Counted from the stretch's first letter, positions 20,740-32,829 are shown. The stretch: 64,000 nucleotides of DNA from Craspedostauros australis (GCA_026770025.1 JAMXDE010000039.1:1-64000); one strand, 5' to 3'. The notes: generated from the sequence alone by a model not told the origin. Program-made: numbers and translations.

Positions 20740-20743
20740 TTAA
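20740..20743. repeat. TTAA target-site duplication, right
   Basis: Second copy of the target TTAA. The sequence that follows (AACCAAAGTTCATGC) continues the paralogous block as at 36359. Confidence 0.9.
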
Positions 20744-21714
20744 AACCAAAGTTCATGCAAAGTAAACTTCAATATTCAGAATCACTGATAGCCAGGTGCC
20801 TACATGTACTATTGAGTTTTATTTGTAAACGATGTGTTGTTGAGATATTCTATCATACAATTTGCAGTTATTTGGATGGTTTTTGGTTGTGCTCTAGACT
20901 AGTTTATTGTATAATAACACATCACCCACAAAACTCTGCAACGAGCGCTATCGTTTGCTGCATTCTTCGTTGGGGGAGCGCGCAGCCGTCCGCTGGGAAA
21001 GGACACTCTCCAACACATTGATCCGTGGAGGGACAAAGTCAATTAGCCGGAGGCGCACCTGCCGATTCTTCCAATGGCTTCTCGTCTCTTTAAATGTTGC
21101 ATGTACATCTCCAGTTTGAAACGGAACCGCCTTGTTGGTGCTGCCGACGGGTTCGCGGAAAGGGGAGGGATCTCGTTTGGTGTAACGCCTCATTAGTCTC
21201 CGCGCGGCACGTCCCAGGCAAAGGCCACGAGATTTGGCGAGAGAGCCTCCTTGGTTCACTCCTCATCCCTTTCGGCGTCGGTGCGCTCTTTCATTGACAA
21301 TGGTTGGCTGCTGGTCCGATGGCTGCTGATCTGGTGGCTGCTGAATCGGTCTGCAAGCATGGTGCATTGCCCCACATCGCAGCCTATTCGCCATGATTCA
21401 AACAGGCAACGTTCCATTCGTCTCGGACTGTCTCCTATGTCTATGTATAATACGTATGGCACACATGCAAGTACCTGTATAATATATTGAAGGGCTTTGG
21501 TATACTCAAGTGCTCTACTATTACATTGCCTCTATGGTGTTGTATGATAATGGTGTTGTATGAATGTACATGGTGTTGATGTTGCACGTTTGCAACATCT
21601 TCTTTTGTGTATTTCAGTGTGGGGTATGATGCCTACAGCGGGATTCCTCGATGGGGTGCAACTCGTCATTGGAAAGGAATTGACGACGCGTGATCATCAT
21701 GCAATCATTGTCGT

Positions 21715-22461
21715 TCAAACCCGTTGCCTCTGGTGACACGCAATCTGCTGCTGCAGCATGAAGCCTTGAAATCGCATCTGGCACATACGGAAATGATGCG
21801 GCCCGATCGTTTGCAACAGAGTTATCAGGACATCCTGGCGCAGGCTCTTGCTGTGCAGACTTCGCTGCGATCGGTGTAGTTCGACGCATTGCATGACGCG
21901 CAGCTTGGCGATGGCGCAGACCTGTGGCGATTCCACCTGTTTGAGGTAATGGAAGATCTCGTGGATGAAGAGGAGGAACTTCGACGCGGCCTTCGATCTG
22001 TTGGTCAGCGCCGGGAGCTTCTTGGGGTACGATGTTTGAGTCATGATGAGACTCATGTTGCGGTTGGGTGTGGCGGGGACTGTTGGAGTTTGCTGCAGCA
22101 CGATGGGACTGCGCTTTTGGCTTTGATTGGGCTTGGTACAGTGGCTGGTGTTTGTTGTTTGGCCGTTTGTTTGCATGGCGGTTGTTTGCAGTATGCGTGG
22201 TTGTTGGGTTGTCTGTTTGGTCTTTCGCAGCTTTATGGTTGGTGTTGGTTGATGTAGGAACGATGGAAGCAAATCGTAAGAGTGAGGGCTACCGACGAAG
22301 GTTTCCTCCGGTGGCTCTGAGTGTTGCCGGCCATTACCTCCCGGCCTTGCTCTCTTCATGATGTTGTCGCTGTTGTCATCATTGGGGGTAGTTGTTCCTC
22401 TCTCTCTTGGTCTCGTATTCTGTCCGCCTTTGCGCCACCTCCGTTGTTTTGCGCTTGGCAT
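21715..22461 (-). CDS. Unrecognised 248-residue protein with helical C-terminal domain, copy A
   Basis: The frame begins with ATG at 22461 (MPSAKQRRWRKGG). The first 150 residues are polar, Thr/Asn/Gln/Pro-rich and probably disordered. Residues from about 155 form a compact, helix-prone region with phrases FLLFIHEIFHYLKQVESPQV and LITLLQTIGPHHF. A KIX- or TFIIS-N-like helical bundle is conceivable but not shown. Copy B at 37330-38076 encodes the same protein with no difference that I see. In copy A the gene lies 1 kb to the right of the transposon insertion. Confidence 0.4.
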   Translation of the reverse strand: MPSAKQRRWRKGGQNTRPRERGTTTPNDDNSDNIMKRARPGGNGRQHSEPPEETFVGSPHSYDLLPSFLHQPTPTIKLRKTKQTTQQPRILQTTAMQTNGQTTNTSHCTKPNQSQKRSPIVLQQTPTVPATPNRNMSLIMTQTSYPKKLPALTNRSKAASKFLLFIHEIFHYLKQVESPQVCAIAKLRVMQCVELHRSQRSLHSKSLRQDVLITLLQTIGPHHFRMCQMRFQGFMLQQQIACHQRQRV

Positions 22462-24059
22462 GGCCAATCCCAAGTTTTGTGAGGCGGCTTCCTGTTTTTG
22501 GGCATTCGGATTGGGGCCTCGTCGAGGTTCGGATTGCTGAAGTATGTGATAGAGGCTGCTTTGTCACAAGTGTTATGGAGCCCATCATGATTTGTGTCGT
22601 TCGCGACAGTTCGTGGAATCGTGCACATAACGACGTGTGTTCGGAGTCCAGTCTTCCCATCAAAACGGTTCGGGTTGGTGCCGTCCAATGCTTCCTCCTT
22701 TCGTGGACGGGAGAGAGTCGCTTGATGCGCGTACGACTACGAGCTACACCAAGGTCGCTGTTCCTCTATTGCTGTCGTCGCTGTTGGCGTTCCTGGGGGC
22801 CTTGTCCCCGTTGTCGTTTCTTCACTCCCCTTCTCTCACTCTCTCTCGGTCGCTCTGGCCTTGTGATGTTCCCTCCCTTGTTCTTGTTCCACTCCGACGT
22901 GTTTGGAAGCTCGGCGCTAACAGAGCAGAGGATCGGGTTTTTGTTCGAGGCTATTCGCACAGCAGGCGTCGTCTTCGGGTTGCCAGTATCGCTGGACTCT
23001 TGGTTGGTTGGCAACATCGCCAGTTTCCCACTTCGGATCGACAGTCTGGGCGAGCATCATGGCACTACGACTATACGTACTGGGAGGGGATCGTCGATGC
23101 CATTCGCCCATACACTGCTTTACGCCATTGGAGGGGTTCGAGTGGCTATTTTTTGGCGTGGCCGGCGACTCCAGCCAATCAAATGGCTTAGACTTTATCA
23201 CTGGCACGAGCAAGCCATCCCATTGAAGGGTGAATTGAGGGGAGTTTGGGTCATTTCTCCCGAGCTTTGTTGCGCTTGGGGTTCTCATTTGGAACCGTGT
23301 GACGCAGATGATCTGTTCCATGTCAGATCGATTCTCGTTGTGAGCGCTGACAGAGACGGTGGGATTGCGTGGTCGGTTTCGCACGAGGATTTGTGGAACT
23401 TTGACACTATCTCAGAAATCACGTATTGAGCAAATAAACTACAATTTTTACGTGCAGTATCTCCGAATGAGTATCTTGAGGCGACGAACTCCATTGTCCT
23501 AACTGAACGACGATTCCGACCGATACCTTCATGATATCGTTGCGATGGGACTATCGTATGCTGCGTATTGTTGTCGCTCATCGCGAGTACTAGCATCATA
23601 ATACCAAATCATACGAAAAATTGACAAAATTGTTTCCACAAAATCCCAACAAAACAAGGGCAGAAGTGTCCCTTTGATGTGAACGGTGACACAGCGCCAT
23701 CGCCATCAACCATGCCAACACCAACACCAGGATTGGCATCGACACAGAAGATGGTATCGATGCTGTCATTGAGTCCAACTATGCAGAGGCTTGCACTAAC
23801 AAAAAGGTCCAACCCATGCTCTGTATAGTGCTTGGAACAACTACCTGCTGAACACATTCAGCCACGCTTCCGACGATACACATCCAAAGACGCACATCCA
23901 ACAATGCAGTCTCCATCCGCTTTGTTGGAGGCGATGGCAGCATCAAGATAGCCAATTCTATGCATTGCCCATGTGTATCACAGCCAGCCAACAACTGCCA
24001 ACTTGCAATGATCATGGCGTTTATTCCAAACATAAGCATTGTTGTGTTTGGCATGTGCT
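22462..24059. other. No recognisable gene
   Basis: Both strands have moderate open frames (minus 22917-23384, plus 22392-23429) but none with a recognisable motif; the minus-strand frame has ordinary composition and could be a further exon of a gene that includes the 248-residue ORF. Between 23430 and 24059 only short hydrophobic minus-strand frames occur. Confidence 0.3.
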
Positions 24060-24602
24060 TGTTGGCAAGTCCCAATATTGGTACACTTGCTGTTGCTTGC
24101 GATGAAGATGGTGGTGGTGGTTGATCTTGATTCTGTTTGCTATTTCATTACATAGAAACCAATACTCTTGGTGTTGACTCCAGTGCTCCTGGATGTCCTG
24201 TCTGTTGATCCAAACCAACCATGAGTCAGATGCAGAGGTGCTCCCTCTCATGATGCTCATCATCGTCCCTGTACTTCTCTCTTACGCTTGTTTGCGTAGC
24301 ACTCCTATGAGATCCTACACATTCGATTCATTGTTCATCACCTTATCTTCCATGAGCATACTACCATGCGCACGTGTAGGCGCTTTTGTCTAATTCTGAA
24401 CTCCTTCTTGACCTTTCAAGATCTCGACGACCAATCGTCATTGAATCTTCCTTGTTCTCTGCCGGATGTTGAGACAGCTGTTGATGTGGTGACACAATGA
24501 CATCCTGTCAATGTCAGCTGCTCTCTTCCATGCGTTTTCTGATTCTTCATTCCATCATCATATGGTGGTCAGATGGTCAGGTCGTCATTTCGGGTTTAGT
24601 TG
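24060..24602 (-). repeat. Copia 3' LTR
   Basis: Left boundary set by TGTTGGCAAG shared with the other LTR; on the element's own strand this makes the LTR end in CAACA. Right boundary is near GTTTAGTTGCA. The block is related to 31106-31643, with many substitutions and small indels. Confidence 0.7.
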
Positions 24603-24846
24603 CAACCTCCATCGATCCTTGCTCGATGCCATGTCGGCTAGCGGACGTACAAAAGCCCTGATCTTCTCAGGTTAGATTGTCCCAACGTCCCCATGTGATT
24701 CTTGGGTGATTTGGTGTGTCCGAGTTTGTTTTGTTGTTCTCAAACAAGAAACGTTCGGAACACGAATACTGTCAACGCTAGTTGGTCAAGTCGAGGCGAA
24801 CCAATTGGATGGGCAATGCACATACATATACATCTCGACACCTTTC
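24603..24846. other. Copia 3' internal untranslated region
   Basis: Sequence between the pol end and the 3' LTR. No perfect polypurine tract is left next to the LTR. Confidence 0.4.
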
Positions 24847-27800
24847 CTGTGTGCATTCAGTCACTCGAATGTTCTCGATGTGTCAAGGTATGACTTCTCG
24901 TGTTCACGTTGTAAGTCGGCCTTGATGTTCTTGGTGAAGCCGTCGCTTGTGTTCTGCTCTGACTTGACGAAGATGATTTCGATGGTCTTGTTGGTTACCA
25001 TGTTCCTCACGTAGTGATGGCGCACGTTGATGTGCCGCGATCATTGGGATGTTGATGGGTTCTTGGCGATGAAGATTGCTCCGATGTTGTCCACGCAGAC
25101 CTTGATCAGTGTCTTCACTGGGACGCCCACACTTTCGAGTAGCTGCATGACAAAGAAGATCTCTTTTGCTGCTTTGGAAAGAGCAACGTATTCTGTTTCG
25201 GATGAGCTGAGTGTGACGGCCTTCTGTGCTTTGGATCGCCAACAGGTTGGTACCTTGCACAGGTATAGGATGAACCCTCCTACGCTGATTCTCGTGTTCT
25301 TGTCCCCTGCGTATTCGCTATCGCAGAAGAGCTCCATGTCCCAGCTGTCGTCGTCTGGACGTGCTGGATGGATCTTCAATCCATAGTCCTTTGTATCGAT
25401 CACATACTTGATGATCTGATACATCTCCTTCATTGCGGCCTTGGTGGGCCCGATCAATACCTTGGAGAGTTCCCTCACAGGGTTTGCGATATCTGGTCGC
25501 GAGTGCTTGATGAGGAAGAGTAGCATACCGACGCCTCGGCGGTATTCGGCATGTTCTTCCGGTCCAACCTTCTGTAGTCTGTTATTGTCGGATGGTCATG
25601 CGATGATTTGACCCGGGGTTCCCGGTGTCCCATAGCGCTGCATCTTCTCAACCTTGGTTCCGAACTCTTCGATGAGATGTCGGATGAGATGTGGTTGACG
25701 CAACGTTGCTCTTGTCTTGTTGTGGTTCATTTCGATGTTGCAACTGAGGTAATCTCCAAGTCTGTGCTCGATTGTTACCTTGAATTTGCTGCCTTGGATG
25801 TCCTTCAGGAATGTCTCCAATGCCTTGGAGTCTCCACAGCAGAAGCAGTCGTCCATGTAGATGGCCACGATCATACGTCCTTCGTCCGTCTTCCTGTAGA
25901 ACAGGCACGGATCTGCCGCGCTCTGCTCAAAGTTGATATTCTTGAGGGTCGACACCAACATCTTGAACCATTGCCTGGCGCTCTGCACAAGTCCATAGAT
26001 TGGCTTGTATAGGGTCAGGGCTTCGTCTGGTTGATGATCCATCCCATTGGGACAGTTCATGTAGATCTCCTTGTCGAGGTCTCTGTGTAGGAATGCCGTT
26101 ACGACATCGACGAGTGCGCAGTCCATCTTCTTGATCAGCATGATCACCATCATGACTCGATAGGTCATCTCATGGATGACAGGTGAGTAATGCTCTTGGA
26201 AGTCTACTCCTGCGACTTGCGAATAGCCACATGCAACGAGCCGCGCTCGATGTGTGCCGTCGCGCTTCAACTTGAAGACCCATTTGCATTTGCAGCATCT
26301 GCGGCCGTGTGGGATGGCGTCTTGTTTGATCTTGCTATACACCTTGCGTGTATCCATTGAGTTGAACTCCTTTTTGATGGCTGCTCGATATCCCTTCCGA
26401 TGGATGGGATCTGGGTGATTGAAGGCTCCATCGAATGTCGTTGGCTTGATGTGCTTCTCGGATTCTTCGTTCTGGTCCTGCATCGAAAATCTGATATCAA
26501 TCGCTGGTGTCTCGGTAATGATTGCATTCATTCTGTATAGTCCTGTTGTGCTATGGTGAGTGATCTCGATCTCTTCTTCTTCGTCTGCGATTTCCTCATC
26601 GTCTGTAGTTTCGTTGTTGGATTTGTCAGTTACCTCGTTACTAAGTTTGTCACTATCTTCATTGGATGATGACTCGCTCTTGTAACCTTCTTCCTTTCGA
26701 CCTCGTTCGTTGAAGTCTGCAAGCTCACGCAGAGCTCTGGGAATACTCTTCCCTGTAGTTGGCTTGGGATAAACATCTCCCTTCCTGCCTTGTGCTTCAT
26801 GATGTCGGATTCTCTCCTTTCTGTTTATGTCACGCTTGCTTGGTTTAGTCGGTGGAGGTCTCAATGGTGCGCCATGCGCAGACCTCGCTGGTGTGTTTGG
26901 AGGAGTGATGCCTCTGTTATCATCGGCTTCGTTGCTGCATGGTTGGATCTGGTCATCCTCATGATTGGATTTGTTCCGATCTTCCTCGTCGTTGTTGATT
27001 TGTTGAGTCGCTGCTCCATTGTCCTCATCATCTTCATCATCACTGTCTGATAGGATGTGATACTTGTTCGTGTCAGCGAAAGATACTCTCTTCACTTCTG
27101 ATGTTGGACGCATTGCCGTACTTGGCATTGTTCCCTTCCATCCAATGGTTGTGAAGCCGTCTGCATCCGTTGTTCCTGCTTTGTTGGATATGTTTGGTTC
27201 TGGCACCCCGCCACAGAACTGTCCGTATGATTGGTTGAGCCACTTGATGTCGCGAGAACAGACCAATGACTTGGTTGATGGTCTGTACATGTTGTACACT
27301 CCTGATGCATGTTGGTGTGCATATCCAATGAACACCATCTCTTCTCCTCTATTCTTGAGTTTGCAGTGGTCCCACCATAGGTAGTCTTCACAACACCCAC
27401 CTCTCCAAATGTGCGGAGTGCATCTGCATATGGTGGATCATTGTTGAAGAACTGGCAATGTGGTGACTCCTTCTGATTCTTCGCTACGGTGATGTTGGCG
27501 ATGACAGTGGCAGTGCTCACGGCTGCTGCCCACAGGCCATGCCTGTACTCGTCGTTGAGTTGTGCTCTATTGAGCATGGAGCGAATCTTGGTGTAGAGAT
27601 ACGCAAACTTGCGTTCTACTCTACCATTCTGCTGTGGCGTGTTGGATACCGTGAACTCGAATTTCGTGTTCAGTCCAGCATCGATGAGAATATCCTGCGT
27701 GGATTTGTTCTCTCCGTTGTTGTCTCCTTGGAAGATGATTTGTTGGTCACCTGTCAGTAATTTGATTGTTTGCACGAATCGCCTGATGTATCCTCATTGA

Positions 27801-28387
27801 TCACTTTTGTTCTTCAGAAAGAAGCTCCAGCAGTAGTCTGTGCAGTTGTCCACATTCAGAGTCCAGTAACGTTTATCTCCAAAGCTTATGTGTTTAGTGT
27901 AACTAATGTCAATGAAGAGACGTTTGCCACGGCGAGTTGCTCTTGGGATCGTCGCCTTCGAGATGTTCTTCATTCTAGCGTTCGCGACCGCGCAGTCGCA
28001 ACGTACCGGCATCTCGCCAATGATCTTCCATCCATATTGAGCGGCTGTCCACTTCATGGTCTTGAGTGGCGCGTGGCCGAGCATTCGATGCAATTCCACC
28101 GCGCTCACCTCCTTGGATGGGCTCTTGATGATGGCTGTGGAAGTCTTGTCGTCCTCAGTTGGCATGATGGGATGCATCTGCACTCCTGTGATGAATCCGT
28201 TGGAGGTGGGAAAGATCCAATCAAAGATGATCCTCTTCCCAGCTCTGTTGATGATGTCCATCAGAATGCCGTTGTTACCGATCTGGTAACTGTTGTACAG
28301 GGCCTTGTTTGTAGAGAAAAGGTTCACTGTCATCTTGGGTGTGTACTTCACATCATCAAGCCAGATGGTGTGGCCTGTGTTGTCTTG
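24847..28387 (-). pseudogene. Copia pol remnant (integrase, RT, RNase H)
   Basis: Minus-strand order: GAG-pre-integrase segment with LHRMLGHAPLKTMKW and C-x-C residues (about 28050-28110); integrase core with KRYWTLNVDNCTDY and later NTPQQNGRVER (about 27600-27900); linker rich in Asp/Glu; reverse transcriptase with CKWVFKLKRDGTHRARLVAC and the active-site YMDD box (about 25850); RNase H with ELFCDSEYAGD and SSSETEYVALS (about 25180-25330); tail with VRHHYVRNM and a DGFTK phrase near 24910-25010. Stops at 27794 and 25596 and frameshifts near 27350 and 25040 break it. Catalytic motifs of RT are preserved, so decay affects the frame more than the motifs. Confidence 0.85.
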
Positions 28388-31023
28388 TTACTTGATCTGC
28401 AGTTTGATGGAGCCAATCTTGGGAGAGTCCAGTGTTGTGCTGTCTCCCACTTGAACGAATGACTTGATGTGCCGCACGAAGAAGAGGGCGGCATCTGAAT
28501 TCACGATGTGACACGAAACTCCGCTGTTGGCAAGCCAGATGTCCTTGTTGACCTTGTCCTTGTATTTGGTGCTCAGTTCGTGGAGCTGTTCCATGGCAGC
28601 CGCTGCCATGTCGTCTTTGTAGTCATTGTTGTTGGGATCGTCGTTCCCATCGTCCATTCTGTGGTAGGTCACACCGTCGTAGTACGGTTCTGCGGGCACA
28701 ACTGGGGTTGTGCTGTCTTGATGAAGTCCAGTCACCGGATCGTATGGCATGACGCGTGGTCGCTCGCGCAGGAGCACGTGCATGCATCCTCCCAGGATGT
28801 AGTGCAACGCCATGTCGGGAATTGGATCGTTGTTGTATTCCCCCAACAATCGGTTGATGACCGGTCCATTGGCGAGAATCTCTTTGATGGACCAGAAGTT
28901 GTCGCACAGCGTGGTTGCTGCCGTGCACACCCACAGGTGTCGCTCTCCTGCGTCGTCATCATCTGAGTACAAGCGCATGCCTGCCGTCATTACAGCGTTG
29001 TGGATGAGTTGTCGTTGCATGATCTCCACAGTTGCCGTTAGTCGTGGAATCGCATCGTTTCTGAAGTTGATGCCATGTCTGGTGAATTCCATGATCGGCG
29101 CGAATGCGATGTCATATGGATAGACGACCTCTTCATTTGGATTGAATTGATCGTCTTCTACCAATCCGTTGCTGCGATCTTCGTTGAAGATACCCGTTCT
29201 GTTGTTCCCCGCTGCTGGAGGGGGTGGCGCCGCGCCGTTCGTCTCGTCTCCAGAGACGCCGTGGTTGTCTTGATCTGCACCGTTCTTGTTGGTATTGGCA
29301 TCCTCTGCGCTCATGGCCTCTTCGATGTCGATGTCAATGGCCTTGTTGCCCATCTCGGCTCCGTCGCCGTATGGACCGATCAGGTCGTGCGCGTTGAAGC
29401 AGCATTTGTAGCTCACTTTGCGTCTTGGATCCACCTCGTGGATGATTGGCTCCTCGCTGAGCCACTCCGGGACGATCCCATCGTCCTGTACTTCGTCGTC
29501 ACTTTTGATGCACTCGAAGTTTTTGAAGAAGGAGTCGTCAATGTAGTTGTCAGACACCAACATGCAGAGCGGCATGTCCTTTGCTGAGAGTACCATCTTG
29601 TGTCCGCTCTTGTCATGTCCTTGTGTTGCTGTGTTGGCCTGCTCGTCAGCCTTCTTCTTCTCGTTGAACTTCTTCTTTCGGCGCTCTGCCTCGCAGTGTC
29701 CAAAGATGCCACAGTAGTTGCACTTCCTGTTGAAGCCGTTTCCCTTGTTGCGGTTGTTGTTGCGCTTTCCGTTCATTTTGTTGTTGTTGTTTTTCTTGTT
29801 GTTCGATTTCTTACGCTCGGGGCAATCCGCAGATCTGTGACCATACACACCACAGTTGTGGCAGGTCCCCTTGAAGTTACTGGTGCTCGTGAAGCCGGTG
29901 TCATTGCTCTTCATGTTGCTGTCTTGGAAGTCGTCGACGTACGCCTTTCCTCCTTGGTGAGTAGTGTGTGCTGTGCGGAGTATTCCTCTGGTCGCATTGA
30001 TGGTAACCACTTCCGGATTAAACGTGAGTTGATGATGGAAGCTAACAATGTGTGTTCTGTATTCGCTGCTCACCGTGCTGAGGATTTGCATGATCATCTC
30101 CTCATCGGTGATCGTGTAACCGACATCGTGGAGACACGAGTGTAGGAGCACGAGTCGCGCGATGTAGACGTTGGGGTCCATGTCTCTCTTCATCTTTTCA
30201 TTGTTGAATTGATGCTTGAGTTTGATCTTCGTCGCTGCATCAGATGGACGGAACTTCTCCGCGAGAACATTCCACGCTGCGTGTGGATCTCCTTTGGGAT
30301 AATCGTTGGAGATGCACTGGTTGATGTACTGGATGGCCTACTTGCCTTTTCCTTTCTCTGTATCCATCATGAGGATCAGATCGCTGAAGCAGTCGCATCC
30401 CAGCTTGTAGATCTCTTCCATCGCTTCCTTGGCATCGTCGGCGGCTGCCGCGATCTCACTCACTGTTGGGACCTTGGTCTTGCCCAACATCACGTCTCTC
30501 GTCTTCTGCGCACGAGCGTACGCCTTCGCTTGAGACTCCCATGCGCTGTAGTCTTCCTGTTCACCGCTGAACATCGGCGCCTTGATGCGTCGCTTGTTCA
30601 TGTTGGCTGATGTTGCCATGTTGATTTGTTGTTTCGTTGTTGGTGCGCTCGCGCCCTTGATTTCCGTCTGTTTCTGTGTTGTCACTTTTTCGAATTTTGC
30701 TAGTTGTTTCACGGAGAGTGTTTTTATCACAAATTCTCCTCCGGTGGTGTCTCACTTTTCCCACTCTGTTTGGCTGTGCGAATGCTCTCCGTCACACCAG
30801 TCTCCTCTTGCTTGATCGCCTTGAGGATCCTCTTCTCCTTACGGTGTAGTCTTGCAGACCGTTCCTCTTCGGTCTCGTTGATTGCGCTTGCTTCTGTGCC
30901 TGATAGGACAGTAGCCGCAGCTGCTTCCTTCTCATTTTGAGGTTGAGTCTCACTCGCACCTTCTTCTTGCTTGATAGCCAGATTGGACAGAGGGATGTCT
31001 TTCAATTCCTCTTCCTCGCTCAT
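28388..31023 (-). pseudogene. Copia gag-protease remnant with long spacer
   Basis: Translation begins at ATG 31023 with an acidic, Lys/Glu-rich leader. A frameshift near 30735 joins to a gag core (FSGEQEDYSAWESQAKAYAR). It is followed by TAG at 30338 and then a UBN2-type gag region (DPHAAWNVLAEKFRP). Two zinc knuckles follow: CHNCGVYGHRSADC (about 29820-29860) is complete, while in CNYCGIFGHCEAER the last Cys is replaced by Arg. About 300 residues of acidic, unrecognised sequence separate the knuckles from the protease. The protease motif reads WLANSGVSCHI, with Asn where the catalytic Asp of DSG is expected. A TAA at 28388 ends the frame. Confidence 0.8.
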
Positions 31024-31105
31024 TCAGCCTGCTGCTCTTGAATGATGTTCGTCTTCCTTGCACGATCCGATCCGTGGGCTCGCCTTGATCTAACGTTTGT
31101 AATTG
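31024..31105. other. Copia 5' leader / primer-binding region
   Basis: Short stretch between the 5' LTR and the gag ATG on the minus strand. No clear match to an initiator-tRNA primer site was recognised next to the LTR. Confidence 0.4.
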
Positions 31106-31643
31106 TGTTGGCAAGTTTCGCAAACGGATACCTTGCGATTGTGGAAGATGGTGTTGTTGTTTGGTGCTGATTCTCTCTACTATTTCATTATGTTGCTACT
31201 CCAATCCTCTTGGTGTACTCTGTTTCTTTGACCGATGCTCTTGGCACATCTGTTTGATGGTCCGACTATGAGTTGGTATGCAAGCTACTCTCTTGCTCTT
31301 GCTCATGTTCTCTCTCTCTCTCTCTCTCTCTTTGTATTGCATGTTCACACCATGCAATATTCCGTATTCGATGCGTACTCCGCATTTCACTATCTACAGG
31401 CTCACTACTCCATGAGCAATTGCCAATGCATCCACACTGTATTCCTCCTTGCATATTTATGATCTTGATGTCCCTTGGTCATCAAATCTTTGCCTTCTTG
31501 ATCTGATGTGGAGACAGATGTCAATGTGGTGACACAATGACATCTTGTTGATGTCAGCTGTCGGATTCCATGGTCTTTGTCATTCCACATTCCATCGATG
31601 ATGTGATGGGTCAGCAAGGGTATCGTCATTTGAGGTTTAGTTG
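31106..31643 (-). repeat. Copia 5' LTR
   Basis: Partner of 24060-24602. Contains a (CT)n run at about 31313-31332 that is absent from the other LTR, in addition to many substitutions. Confidence 0.7.
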
Positions 31644-32829
31644 GGAAGTATATCAATCCAGACTTGATATCACATGTTTTGTTGATGGATGGACGAACGA
31701 TGTTCCTGATACTCTCAGAAACCGTTGTTTACAGATTTCCTCCAGAAATTCTGTTCGTTTTCGTGTGTTCCATTTCGTGATGTGATTTTGGCAATTCACA
31801 GTTCACTATTGACACGAATGTAGTTGTACCGTCTGTACATGAGTAGAAGATAATAACAGGTGAACGATGCACATACACGAATGTACATCTCGACACAGGT
31901 GTCAATGATATGTCTACAAGCACATTGGTGTGACAGGGATGGATGGATGGGCGTTTGTTGAATGCCAAGTATGGCACAGCTGAGTATGAGAGGGTAGGGG
32001 ACTGTTGTGTTGAAGTATATTTGTTGTTGGGGATTGTTTGTTGGCATGGCTTGGGTTCTTGGCATGGCATGCTTCTTCTTTCACTCTTGATCCCACTGCT
32101 GCATGAGCTACACAATTGCTCCACGGATGAAGCTGAGTTGGAAGGGCAGGAGGGAGGAGGCAGTGTCGATTGGTGGTCTTGTCAGCGATTTTCTGAATGG
32201 TTGTGTTCAGAGTAGAGCTTGGATTGCCACGCACAAGAAACCAACGCTCCTCCTCGTTGCCAACAACGCGAGTACGCCACGTATCAAAGTACTCAATTAT
32301 TGGCATTATTGTCCGTATTTTTGAACAGTGGCTGCTGTTTGGGCAGAAATCAACAAGAAGAGACAAGAATCATGCATTGATTGGCACGCACAAGATACAA
32401 AAAGAGAGAGATCCGGACAGTCAATCAATAATTTTTGTTCAGATTGGGCAAAAACGCGAAAACCAATGTTGGTACCATGAGGAAACAAACAGTTTGACGA
32501 AACAGTGTGGGCGACAGGAAAGGAAGAAAGCGAATCGTGACGTCACATGGGCATTGGAAAGACCCTAATCCTCACGAAAGTGACTGTCTCCATTGTGACC
32601 AGACCAGTCTCTATTGCGGGGCTCCCCCTGGCATTGAGTCATCCTGGTGTGTCTCAGTACCCAAGTTCTGGGGCCACTCGAACCCCTCCAATGCATGATA
32701 GCCACAGGGTACTTGTTGGTGTTCGCCAACTCTGTCATTGATCTTCCTGAATGGTCCTACCAGTCGAAGAATCTCATCTCCGACGATGCCACAGAAGAGA
32801 AGTCTGCGTTGTTCTCAGAACGTGTTTGC
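31644..32829. other. No recognisable gene
   Basis: Short open frames only, for example minus 31914-32366 and plus 31943-32215, without recognisable motifs. No similarity to the transposon ends or LTRs was noticed. Confidence 0.35.

Larger units (their letters stand above)
20740..23130. repeat. Segmental duplication, copy A, right half
   Basis: Nearly identical to 36355-38743. Differences are very rare up to about 22720 and somewhat more frequent beyond, and a 4-bp gap occurs near 23080. Similarity stops abruptly after GCCATTG. The block contains the 248-residue minus-strand ORF. Confidence 0.9.
24060..31643 (-). mobile_element. Degraded Copia (Ty1-type) LTR retrotransposon
   Basis: Gag, protease, integrase, reverse transcriptase and RNase H remains occur in Copia order on the minus strand. 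They lie between two related blocks of about 540 bp that act as LTRs (24060-24602 and 31106-31643). The LTRs share landmarks such as TGTTGGCAAG, CTATTTCATTA, CAATGTGGTGACACAATGACATC and GTTTAGTTG, but have diverged strongly. Coding parts contain at least four in-frame stops (30338, 28388, 27794, 25596) and frameshifts near 30735, 27350 and 25040. The element is therefore old and cannot move on its own. Confidence 0.9.

Noticed and set aside
25608-30145. Plus-strand open frames within the Copia element
   Set aside because: They are complements of the recognisable gag and pol frames.
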